Positions 1-10,031 of a DNA stretch of 21,233 nucleotides are shown here, one piece after another. The notes below the pieces were generated by a model. The model worked only from the letters and a program-made list of their open reading frames with translations. It was not told the origin of the DNA and did no database searches. The stretch is taken from contig JAKOGH010000408.1 in assembly GCA_024811115.1 (NCBI GenBank), positions 1 to 21,233 of the forward strand, read 5' to 3'. The first letter of the stretch is position 1, and each line of letters starts with the position of its first letter. Source of the DNA: Terana coerulea. Its lineage: Eukaryota; Basidiomycota; Agaricomycetes; Polyporales; Phanerochaetaceae. The position numbers and the translations under genes are program-made.

Positions 1-1930
1 ACAGTGGCGCGCCGCCCCACGTACGCGAGGCCTTCTCGAGGACATTGCGGAGGCGTCCAAGACGCGTCCGAGTCGCCTCCCGAGACGGGTGGTTCGCATG
101 CGCTGTCAGACACGGTTCGCCGCTGTGCTGTGGCTGCGACGACGTGTTCGCTCTCGCGCCGCGGCGGAGATCCCGTGCGGTGCTGATTCCAGTCGGCGCG
201 ACGCGCTGGCAGTCAACCCCCAGCCTGACCACATATCTGTGCCACCGAACTCAATGCCTGCATGCATGCAACACCCATTGTCAGCGGGTGCTCCTCTGGA
301 GGCGGCGCACGCCGTGTGCTCACCAAGCTTTTAACTCGGCGGTATCACACACCCGCTGTCCTGCCGTACACGGTGCACGCGCCACACCTCGCCACAGCCA
401 CCCACGGCATCGTGCCTGCGCAATATACGCTAAATATACTTACGCTCCGGAGTGCCAGGTCACGTTGAACTGCCCATCTAACCCGTGCGGTCAGCTTCTG
501 CTGTTCGTAACAGTTGTGAGAAGCGGCGTACGTAAGGCTTCTTTTGGCAGCGGTGACTCGACCATCCATCCGGGAAAATGTATGCTGCGTCTTACGCATG
601 TTGGAGTTTGTTGGGCGGAAGATGAGGAGAATGCAGTGGGTCCCGAACAGCGCGGGTCTTGATGCGGTAAAAAGTTGTTTACGGATTGTCAGGAACGCAA
701 GGTGGCGGGAGTGGGCGGAACGCTTATGACTCGGACCAAAGTATTTGCCATCTGTGCATGAGGGCTTCTTAAGCACGGCGCACAGCAACGTTTGGTAAAG
801 CTGGAGACGAACCGATCTGAGTCGATATGGCGCTCAAGTCGGCCAAATTTGCATTACAGCCTGCAACCAGAGCCGAACCGAGCTGCTGGTGAGAAATAGA
901 ATCACCAAAGTCTCAAATTAGCGTCTGTGCGTCATCATCTACAGTCTTGTCATGACATATGTCTGCACAAAAACCGGCGTCTTCACGTCGGACAGTCAAC
1001 CCCTCGTCGCGGCACGACTCGAAATGAGCCACTCACTACTGTAGTCACCTCTCTATGAACTTCCATAAGAGCGATATCGTGGTGTAAGTTTATTGCGACA
1101 CTTAGCCCTTTTCCACGAAGGGAAACCCAGTGACTCCGACCAGACTGACTCGGAGAGTGTCACGGTCCGACCGGTCGCGGCTTTGTCGACCCTGTCGTCA
1201 GCGACTTGCCTCGAGCTTCGAAGTGTGCGCAGGTTGACGGTAGCAAGAAGATAGTGGGCAATCAAGGTTCAAGAGAAAATTGTGCATGGTGCTCGCCGGA
1301 GTACCACTGCCAGTGGTGGACGCCAGCAAGGCGTGCTTTGAAGCGCGCAAGGCAAAGCGCCGATGCAAAGCGCCGATTTTCCATCTGATCCGGTGTGGCG
1401 GAACGCCACAAGGATCTTTGTGGCGTCATCCCGAAATCCTCCCATGTAGGAAGTCACGCGTCAAGGCGTCTCCGGTAAGCAACTTACTGTTCTCGACCAT
1501 TTGGGATACAAACATCATACTTATGTGAGGTACTGCAGCAAATTGTAAAAGACTTATTCCTTGTGGTTGACAGATGAGATTGTTATCTTCAATATTCTCT
1601 CCGTAACTTTGATTTCGTCGAGTAGGCTCTGTGAGGGGTAAGTTCTAAGGGCCTTCTATTGGGCTGTGTAATTAAGCAGCACAAAATAAAGTTACAACAT
1701 CTACATATGGAAGTATTCAGGGACACTGGCGCACAACAAGGCAGTAATGCAGATATCAAACCCCTTTGCTCTTCACGTCCCCAGGAGCTGGGTTGTGGCA
1801 CCCTTGGCGATCACGGAAGCGGAGTAAGCTGAGCGTAATGTATGGCTGTACTTGCGGAGCACCTTTAGGATGATGTGTACCTCTTGTACTGTTTTTCTGC
1901 TGGTTTCCACTGACTCGGGCTCGGTTCCAC
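1..1930. other. Left-end region with no supportable gene
   Basis: I find no protein I can recognise on either strand. A 205-residue open frame (45-662, +) is rich in Arg, Cys and His, has no domain signature and looks like chance translation. The first 150 bases are GC-rich and could be the end of a gene that starts outside the window, but no frame is convincing. Local structure: a perfect tandem pair of a 13-mer (1352-1364 and 1365-1377) and a 9-bp-arm hairpin (1403-1411 with 1418-1426). Confidence 0.5.
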
Positions 1931-2502
1931 GTCCAGAGCGCGCATGGTGGATGCTATCTTCAGGATAGGTGTTTCAGCACCGTACCGCTTTATTGTGAAG
2001 TGTCTAGAGCGATTACCGCATGTGTCGCGGCGAAGGCTGGCTCCGAGTGACAACGCCTCGCACTTCCGGGTATATACAATCGATGACCTGCGAAAGTGAT
2101 GGAGTTCGGGCGGCGAAGGCATTTGGAAATGGCGGCTTAAACACGTACCGATCAATGGATGCCTGCGTTGTGGTCAATCCGAAGAAGCATCGTTCACCGC
2201 GAAGTGCGCTGTCCAGTGCGCGCATGGTGGATGTCATTTTCAGGATGGTAAGTTGCAGCACCGTATCATTCTTCTGGGAAGTACAGTCAATGCTGGTAGG
2301 TGGAGCGGTTATGTGTTACGGCGAAGGCTAACACCGAATGATAACGCCTCGTACTTCCGGGTATATATCTCATCGATGGGCTGTGGAAGTGGAGAGTCTC
2401 GGTCGCGAAGGCATTTAGAAATGGCGGCTTAAACACGTACCGTACACTGAATGACTGCGCTATGTTGAGCCCGAAGAAATGCCCTTCGTCGCGGGGCGGC
2501 GC
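1931..2502. repeat. Two-copy imperfect tandem repeat, unit about 280-292 bp
   Basis: Copy 1 runs about 1931-2210 and copy 2 about 2211-2502. Shared blocks occur in the same order: GTCCAG followed by CGCGCATGGTGGATG (1931 and 2211), the block ACTTCCGGGTATATA (about 2062 and 2353), and GGCGGCTTAAACACGTACCG (2131 and 2423). The offset grows from 280 to 292 bp, so small indels have built up since the duplication. Minus-strand open frames in both copies share a YVFKPPF-like segment but are short and broken. It could be a decayed mobile-element fragment or a local duplication; I cannot name the family. Confidence 0.75.
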
Positions 2503-3244
2503 AACCACGGCCCGTCTTCAACACAATAGCCCAGCTCGAGTTGATGAGCTGCACGACTAGCACTAGTAGCAGCTGCAGCTAGCGTTGCGAAGGTTCCTTG
2601 AGGATCCTGTAAGGCCCAGGCTCTGGACTGTGGGATGTCATTGATGAATTTGGCTCCCAGCGGCCGAACGCGGTCATCGTGGTTATGGGGCAAGTCCCGG
2701 CGATTTCGGTGGAGTGGACGTGCGGATCACCTCGTGTCATTGGGTAGAAAGAAGCGCCCAGTGACCCGTCCCAAACAGGCAAGGGGGCGGGGTAGGCGGG
2801 TCCAAGCGGGATGGGCGCTTTGCATCTTCCACGTTCTTTGTTCCCGCCGTCTGTAGGGGCTTCACTCGTCGCACAAAACGGCTGTGTTTCTCCCCTCTCC
2901 CCTCTTGTCAAGCCCTCAGGATGGTGGCGCTGGTCTGGATCCTTGCGTTCATCTGGGAACACCTTCCTACCCGGGCAGTAGTGTGCGTACCGTGATGCTC
3001 CACGGGCTCACGGCGATGACGTCGTCCTCGTAGGCGACCAGCTACACCCCTCATAACGCATCGCGCCCAGAAAACCGAGCCATAACTTTGACCTCTGCCT
3101 GTTCGCGCTCGTTTACTGCTCGTTCTCGTATACCCTCCTCTATATTCGGTCTCGCATCTCCCATACAAACGCAGACCTAAACGCCTGAGCCTAGCGGACA
3201 GACACGATACCATAGAGCATTCATAACCAGTCCCCGACGCGGAC
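2503..3244. other. Intergenic and 5' region of the ErdS-type gene
   Basis: No gene is recognised. Several open frames on both strands are short and lack family features. The stretch just before the start at 3245 should hold the promoter and 5' leader of the AspRS-DUF2156 gene. Pyrimidine-rich tracts near 2885-2915 are compatible with a fungal core promoter. I see no clear TATA box. Confidence 0.4.
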
Positions 3245-6200
3245 ATGTCGGCCTTCAAGAAGCTCGTCTCCAAGGTCACCTCCCCACCTCGCCAACGTCC
3301 AGCACGCACAATGGCGACGCCGCTACACCAACCTCTCCTTCCAGTTCGCTGACTCCCTCTACCTCAGCGGCTACCTCTCATTCTGTCGCTTCCGCTACAG
3401 ATGATAAAGACAGAGGCCGCATCTCCAAGAATCCTGTCTCCAAGGTTCTCTCGCACATTCGCTCTCACAGCACGCACGACAAGTCCCGCGACTCGCTCCC
3501 TCTGGCTGCTAACGGCCATCCACCACCCGCAATACCCATCAAGGATGCCAACGGAGACGAGGGCTTCTCGCATAGCCATGAGATCGTTCGTCCAAGCACG
3601 CAGAGGAAACCAAGTATGAGTGAGCAGAGAGAGGAGAGAAAGACGGACAGGGAGGAGAAGGAAGAGGTTGAGGCGGAGCAGAGGAAGCAGAAGCAGCTTC
3701 AGGCGTGGAAAGAGGTATGTTTCGCCACCATTATTAGGGGAGGTCAGAGTAGGCGATTATGGCGATTCTCGAGTCGCTTTTCGAGTCGATTATGGACTTG
3801 ATTATTGGACGATAATCGCCTAGAAGCGGCTCTGGAGCTGTTTCTGAGGCGGTTCTGATGTTGATTCTGCTTGCAGAATTGCTTTCTCAGAACTGTTAAC
3901 TCCGTTCAACCCTTGCTGACTATTTTCCATTCTGTTCAGGACCCGCTTCGAGACCATTACGGCGATTTGCCCCTCAACCAGTCGCAGACACGCGACTATG
4001 TCCCTCTGCCGCATCCGGGCCTTCGAGAGGAAGTGTCCAAGGAAGGCGGACAGACCTCGACCAGCGGCGAGGCACCCTCGCCACTTTCGCTTACTCCTCT
4101 TGCCAAGATTGCCGATATGTCGGCTGGCGAGCGCGTCGCATTCCGCGCCAGGATACACCACATCCGTCCGCTGGGAAGCAAGATCGTCTTCATCCTCTTC
4201 CGTTATCGCGCGACAACGCTCCAGGGTATCCTGACAGAGTCGCATGAGGAGGTGTCGGAGAACATGGTCCGATGGACTGAGGGTCTCAACCGCGAAACCA
4301 TTGTTCGTGTCGAGGGTGTGCTTCAAGAGCCACCTAAGGATGAGGGACAAGATGAGGTCAAAAGCGCGACCATCCATCAACTAGAACTCAAGGTTGGGAA
4401 GGTGCGTTGTGAATCGCCACGAGCTTGCCTTACAGGACTAAGGTACCCATTAGCTCCATGTCATTAGCAAGCCAACAGCGTCGCTGCCCTTCCAAGTAGA
4501 CGAAATCGCGCGTTCGGCAGAGCTCCAGGAGAAGATGAATCACCATGTTGGCGACCGTACCCGCTTCGCCAACCGCGTACTGGATCTCCGGGTACGTTTC
4601 CTCTTCCCTTGTCCCGTTTGGAAAGAACTTAGTTTGCTTCCCAAAGGCCCCAGCATCGCAAGCGATTTTCCGTATTCGTGCAGCTGTCTGTGAGCTGTGG
4701 CGTGAGGCCCTCATGAAGAAGAACTTCCTTGAGATCCAATCCAGCAAGTTCCAAGGCAGCGGGACAGAGAGTGGTGCCTCTGTGCGTATCGTTATCTACT
4801 TACGCTGGCTTCTCGCATCGTACAAACCTTCGCTGACGCATACATCCCATATATAGGTCTTCAAAGTCGATTACTTCCGCCGCCCTGCGTTCCTGGCGCA
4901 GAGTCCACAGCTGGCCAAGCAGATGTGCATTGCGGCGGACATGGAGCGGGTGTTCGAGATTGGCCCTGGTGCGTCTACAGCACGGTCTGAGGAGCTCGCG
5001 TCACTGACCAGCTTGTTTATGCCTGTAGTCTTCCGTGCGGAGAATTCCAATACTCATCGTCACTTGACTGAGTTCATCGGTCTTGATTTCGAGATGGCCT
5101 TCGAGCACCATTACCACGAGGTTCTGGACGTGATAGATGAGACGCTCAAGACGATCTTTAAAGGACTGCAGGAGAGATTCCCGGAGGAGGTACGTTTATG
5201 CCTCAGCATCGTGTTTGCACCGAGCTCACTTCTGCTCCAGATTGCGACCGTCAAGTCCGCCTTCCCGCATGACGACCTCGTGGTTCTCGACGAGACACCG
5301 CGCATCAAATACTCGGACGGCATTCAGATGCTGAAAGATTCAGGTTGGAGTGAGGACGACGGCACAGAAATCACGGATGAGGATGACTTGTCGACAGCGG
5401 CGGAGCGTAAGCTCGGAGAGCTTGTGAAGCAGAAGTACGGCGGTTGCGACTACTACATCTTGGACAAATTCCCGTCGTCGGTCCGGCCATTTTACACCAT
5501 GCCAGATCCTGAGAATCCGGTGAGCATCGAGGATATACAGTTGCGGACGTTGACTGACGGTTTGGTACGCAGAAATTCTCCAACTCCTTCGACATCTTCC
5601 TTCGCGGTGAGGAAATTCTGTCGGGGGTCAGCGTATTCACCATGCGCCCATGCTGGAAGAGAAGATGAAGGAGTCACAGGTCGACCCCGAGACCATGGAG
5701 GACTACCTGAACGGCTTCCGATGGGGTTGCCCGCCACACGGAGGAGGCGGCGTTGGCCTTGAGCGTGTGGTCATGCTCTTCCTCAAGCTCGGCGACATTC
5801 GCTGGGCCTCCTTATTCCCCCGCGACCCCAAGAGCTTCTCGATGCACGGCGTGGATCCATATGAGGCAAGCATGGCTGCCGCCGCGAAGATGGTGCTGCA
5901 CGGCCCCGAGAGCAAGACGTTCCACCCCGGACACCCGCACGGCGACCTCCCACCGCTGGAGAACCTCATCGCGAAGTACGGCGACGCGACGAACACGAGC
6001 TGGGTCGACCCCGCCTGGACCGTGTGGCGCGACGAGTCGACGGGCGCGGCGGTCGGCTACATCGCGCAGGGCAACTTCGCGGTCATCTTCGGCAACCCGC
6101 TGTGCGAGCCGTCGCAGGTGCCGCGCGTCGTCAAGGCGTACCTCGCGTTCCTGCGCTCCGACCAGGTCAACCTGAAGCCGATCTGGTGCTGCGTCGACAA

Positions 6201-6977
6201 GGACACGGAGAAGTACCTCGCCGAGGAGCTGGGCTGGTCATCGGTCATCGCCGTCGCGGAGGAGCGGGTGAACCCGATGGAGGTGAACCCGGAGAACGAC
6301 GACAAGACGGTGCGGCGGAAGATCCACCGGGCGGAGCGCGAGGGCGTGAAGGTGCACGAGGTCGAGGGCGAGCCGGACGCGGAGCTCAAGGGGCGCATTG
6401 AGAAGCGGTGTCAGGACTGGGCGGACGGCAGGAAGGGCACGCAGGTGCACTTGACCGGTGTCCGGCCGTTCGACGACGTGAAGCACCGGAAGTACTTCTA
6501 CGCGACGGACAAGGACGGCGAGGTAAGTGTTTGCTTTGCTGTCGGGGTCCGGCGCGGGTCGCTGACCAGCCTCAATCGTGCAGATCTGCGCCCTCGTCGT
6601 CCTCGCGCAGCTTGCGCCCGTGCACGGGTTCCAGATCAAGTGGGCGTTGGAGTTCCCCGACGCGCCGCTGGGCGCAATCGAGAACATCGTCGCGTACGTC
6701 ATCCGCAAGCTCGGCGACGCGGGCGTGCGGAGCGCGACGTTCGGCGCGGGCGCGGCGGCGAAGCTGCAGGGCGTGGACAACATCGGCGGCTTCCGGATCA
6801 AGACGCTCGAGAAGACGTACAACGGCCTGAGCTCGACGTTCCACCCTGACGAACAAGGGCGACTTCCGCGGCAAGTTCGGGACGGAGCAGGACCCGCTAT
6901 ATATCTGCTACCCGAAGGGCAGCCTGGGTGTGCGCGGCGTGGAGGCCATCATGGCTGTTCTGCAGAAGCCCAAGTAG
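3245..6977 (+). CDS. erdS: ErdS-type fusion: aspartyl-tRNA synthetase + DUF2156 (ergosteryl-3beta-O-L-aspartate synthase)
   Basis: Proposed exons: 3245-3714, 3940-4401, 4454-4591, 4647-4781, 4857-4968, 5029-5189, 5241-5519, 5573-6522, 6584-6977; about 1033 residues. Seen, numbered on the intended frame: a low-complexity, Lys/Glu-rich N-terminal extension (1-157), an OB-fold anticodon-binding region (about 215-310), then a class II AspRS core with motif 1 (FLEIQSSKF), motif 2 ([15 protein letters not shown], about 441-455) and motif 3 ([13 protein letters not shown], about 643-655). A DUF2156/LPG-synthase C-terminal GNAT-like domain follows (about 715-1025; [30 protein letters not shown]). Known family role: the AspRS part charges tRNA-Asp and DUF2156 moves Asp to the 3-hydroxyl of ergosterol. 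The start at 3245 is the only good upstream Met. Spliced lengths show three single-base frame breaks (3282-3285, 5623-5627, 6844-6846), all at C or G runs; conservation on both sides suggests assembly errors rather than a pseudogene. Confidence 0.93.
3750..3822. repeat. 73-bp inverted-repeat (MITE-like) segment inside ErdS intron 1
   Basis: TAGGCGATTAT at 3750-3760 is the exact reverse complement of ATAATCGCCTA at 3812-3822. The outermost bases can be read as TA on each side, the target duplication of Tc1/mariner-like elements. The inside carries further short repeats of CGAGTCG and CGATTATGG. It lies in the gene's longest intron (3715-3939, 225 bp; the others are 51-75 bp), so an insertion would explain the extra length. 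A simple intron hairpin is the alternative. Confidence 0.45.
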
Positions 6978-8458
6978 ACGTGCGAGGGCGCGACGCTCGT
7001 TGACTCCTATCCCTCATCTGTGCTTGACAACCTCACTGGACAATCGCTCGGGGACGTCTTCTCTCAAATGTACATTATTACAGCTCTCCCATACCTTACA
7101 ATGCTTTTGAGACCATTACCCTACCATGCAGCTCCTTAACAATACAAGAACGAGGACGCGCATCCAATCCATCATTATTCCGCCTTTTGTAGTGTTGCTG
7201 TACAAGTACAAGACCACCTCGCGGTCATGCTTTGCATTGTTTGTACTTTAATATATGTCTAGCCCACTTGGTAATCAAATGGCTTCATATCTTGTCGAAG
7301 TTTGCCTTCCTGCCGCTTAGCGCTTACCGACGACGATGTCTATGTGCGAGCTCGGAGAGGTAGCGAACATTCTCGTGTAGTCTGACAGAACCTGCAGCTG
7401 TTAGCATACGTTGCAAGGGACACATCATACGACGCCAAGACGACATGCCATTACACGTACAGCACACGATAGCTCAGTAAGCTGATAATGGCGAGACGAG
7501 CTTTCACTCTGTCGTGCTGTAAGTACTGAAACTCAGTCGCAGTACTGAGTAAGTATGTAATTGTCAGTTGTCGGCCTGGAGCGATTACGCGTACGATCGA
7601 TCGATTATGGCTACCTATCGTACTTACCTGTCCCGTCTAAGAAAGCTCGGGGTCGGACTGCATCGCTGTGCATGGCCGAAGGCTTAGTCGCACGATTGTT
7701 GACTAGCGGTCTCAGGGCGGCCAAGTTGGCGGGCGGCTGGGCAGCGATACCCGCGATGCGGCGAAAACATGCATGTCTTGCATAAAAACCAGCGATACAT
7801 GAGCTGAGCTGGGTACGCATATGGTGCTATGAATTGGGAGTCGACATGCATCGAGAGGACTGATGAAAGTGGGCAGCGAACTTGAATACCGTAAGTAGCC
7901 GTGCGCCGTGAGGTTTGATGGCGGATCAACGACGGGACGCCACAAGGGGATCGCAGGCGTTGTGACACGAGTCACGACACGCTCCGAGTCTTACTTTGAC
8001 CATCTCGCTTCGAGAAGCCTTGAGTACGTCCTTGTCGTATGCTCCCCTTCGCGTCCTTGCTCAGCAAACTTACTGCGACCCCACTTCTTGAGATTGCACT
8101 CACGGTGCAGCTACCTAACGATGCTTTCTAGTGCGTAATCACTGTGACCCAGAAAATGTTCCAGAGATTTAATTTTCGTCTTTGACCGTAGCTCGGCCTC
8201 CAAAGAAGGGGATCGTTCATAGATATCCCTTGGCGAGCTTAGCACGCAAGACGCTCGCTGCTTTCAGCACCTTCGCTGCAATATGAGCACGTCTCGGGGA
8301 CCTACTGCCCGCATGCTGAGTCATGATAAGGTGCTCGCCCGAGACGAGCTACAAAACCCCGCTGCACGGCGTGTACTCATATTAAACCAGTTTTCCCTCC
8401 GCACCCACAACCTCATTCACTTTCTCATACTCGAATCAACGCTCCAGGACAAGTCGCC
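6978..8458. other. Intergenic region between ErdS and the reductase
   Basis: This holds the ErdS 3' untranslated region (an AT-rich stretch near 7060-7250) and the upstream region of the reductase. No protein family is recognisable on either strand; the longest open frames are under 100 residues. Small inverted repeats: CTCAGT with ACTGAG near 7530-7547, and GTGAC-ACGA-GTCAC near 7960-7975. No tRNA or mobile element seen. Confidence 0.5.
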
Positions 8459-9677
8459 ATGCCAGTTGTCAACAAGGGCACCGTTCTCGTCACCGGTGCA
8501 AACGGTTTCATCGCCGTCTGGACCGTCAAGGCCCTGCTGGACCAGGGATATACTGTCAAAGCGGCAGTGAGGTCCCAAAGCAAGACTGGGCATTTGAAGG
8601 AGACTTTCAAGCAGTATGGGAACAAGTTCGAAACTGTAGTTGTTGCGGATATCACCAAGGTGTGCTCTATTCACCTGACTTAAGGACAAAGACGTGGGTC
8701 CTGACGTCGGGACGCTATCGCCCACAGGAGGAGGCATTCAAGGAGGCAGTCCAAGGCACCGATGCGATCGTCCACATGGCGTCGCCCGTGACCTTCGCGT
8801 ACGCGGATCCTCAGGAATACATCCGTCCCGCCGTCGACGGCACTCTGAGCGCGCTGCAAGCGGCCCACAAGTACACCAACACGGTGAAGCGCGTCGTGAT
8901 CACCGGCTCCGTCGTCTCCATCTTCAACGACGTCCCCGAGCCGACAGTGGTGACTGAGAAGGACTGGAACACCTCCAGTCTGAAGGAAGTCGACGAACAA
9001 GGTGCCAACGCGTCGGGCTGGGCCAAGTACAGGACCAGTAAGACTTTGGCAGAGCGGGCGGCGTGGAAGTTCGTCGAGGACAGCAAGGGTCAGCTTGGCT
9101 TTGAGCTGGTCGTCATCAACCCGCCCTTTGTGTACGGACCGGTCCTGCATGAAGTCAGCAAGCCCGAAGAGCTGAACGCAACCACTGCGGACTGGTACGG
9201 CGCTGTCCTGAAGGGCTCCAAGAGTCCTGACGAGTTAACCAAGCCCGTGTATGGGTACGTGTGGGAGCATGATACCAAACGGCCGACGTCCTGATGATTT
9301 TTCTGCGTACAGGAATGGTTTCGTGGACGTTCGCGACGTCGCCCTGGCCCATGTACTTGCCCTACAGAAGGAGGAAGCCGCGCACGAGAGAATCATCGTC
9401 TCCGGCGCCCCGTTCTACTTCCAGGAATTCTGTGCGTCCACTTCTTTTCTGCTCGACTTGCCACGGGTCTAACTGTGGCTGCCCAGTGACCGCTGCTCAC
9501 GCGATCGAGCCTTCCCTTCCCGAGGGTGTCAAGGACTTCGACCCGAAGTCAGCCCCCGTCCATGTTCAGTATGATGCGTCAAAGTCCGTTCGCATCTTGG
9601 GCATCAAGTACCGCACTTTGCAGGAAGTCACGGCGGATATTCTCGCACAGTACAAGGAGAAGGGCTGGATTGCTTAG
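8459..9677 (+). CDS. NAD(P)-dependent reductase, extended SDR family (Gre2 / dihydroflavonol-4-reductase-like)
   Basis: Exons 8459-8659, 8728-9254, 9313-9431 and 9487-9677 give 1038 nt, 345 residues, with no frame problem. Seen: an N-terminal Rossmann motif TGANGFIA (residues 12-19; G13, G16, A19), an Arg after the second strand (AVRSQSK) that favours NADPH, the catalytic pair Y168 and K172 in YRTSKTLAER, a catalytic-Ser region ITGSVVS (125-131) and the segment NPPFVYGP after the active-site helix. Length matches the family. Known family: cytosolic reductases of ketones, aldehydes (for example methylglyoxal) or flavonoid-like carbonyls; the substrate cannot be read from sequence. All introns are GT-AG, 55-68 bp. 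The start has good context (GCCATGCC) and lies directly before the nucleotide-binding strand. Same strand as ErdS, 1.5 kb away; no functional link is evident. Confidence 0.93.
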
Positions 9678-10031
9678 ACGTCGTAGTCTCCTCGCCTTGC
9701 GCAGCCTTCGCTTCCTTAATTGTTCACAGTGAAAGATCGTGCAATCCTGTCACGTTAGTTCGTAGGCCAAGGTGATAATCATTCATACTTAGCATAGATT
9801 GATTACTGCAGGAGCTTGTTCTGGCTGAACTTGGCTCATACAAGAGGTATGAGGATCATGTTCTTGGGATGGGCCAGCTTGACATCCATGCCACATGGCA
9901 AGTCCATTATGTAGTGTTGAAGACCAGTACAGCAACTGCAAGTCTGCAAGTGTGATCATGATTGATAAATGGTGATGCTTGCCAAACAAAGTATATCCTG
10001 CATCTCCAAGGCCCGCGACGAGATCCAGTTG
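9678..10031. other. 3' region of the reductase, no gene seen
   Basis: About 350 bp between the reductase stop codon and the target-site duplication of the hAT-like element. It should contain the reductase terminator and poly(A) region. No open frame or RNA gene stands out. Confidence 0.5.

Noticed and set aside
45..662. 205-codon open frame on the plus strand
   Set aside because: Arg/Cys/His-rich translation with no domain, no family resemblance and no supporting splice or promoter signals.
3820..4380. 186-codon minus-strand frame
   Set aside because: It is antisense to the AspRS OB-fold exon, which has clear family similarity.
6238..6822. 194-codon minus-strand frame opposite the DUF2156 exon
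   Set aside because: It is antisense to a well-supported coding exon with very high GC, which removes stops on the opposite strand.
5615..6860. Programmed ribosomal frameshifting as the cause of the ErdS frame breaks
   Set aside because: No slippery heptamer with a following structure is evident, the direction of shift is not the same at all sites, and the same kind of break occurs in two unrelated genes.
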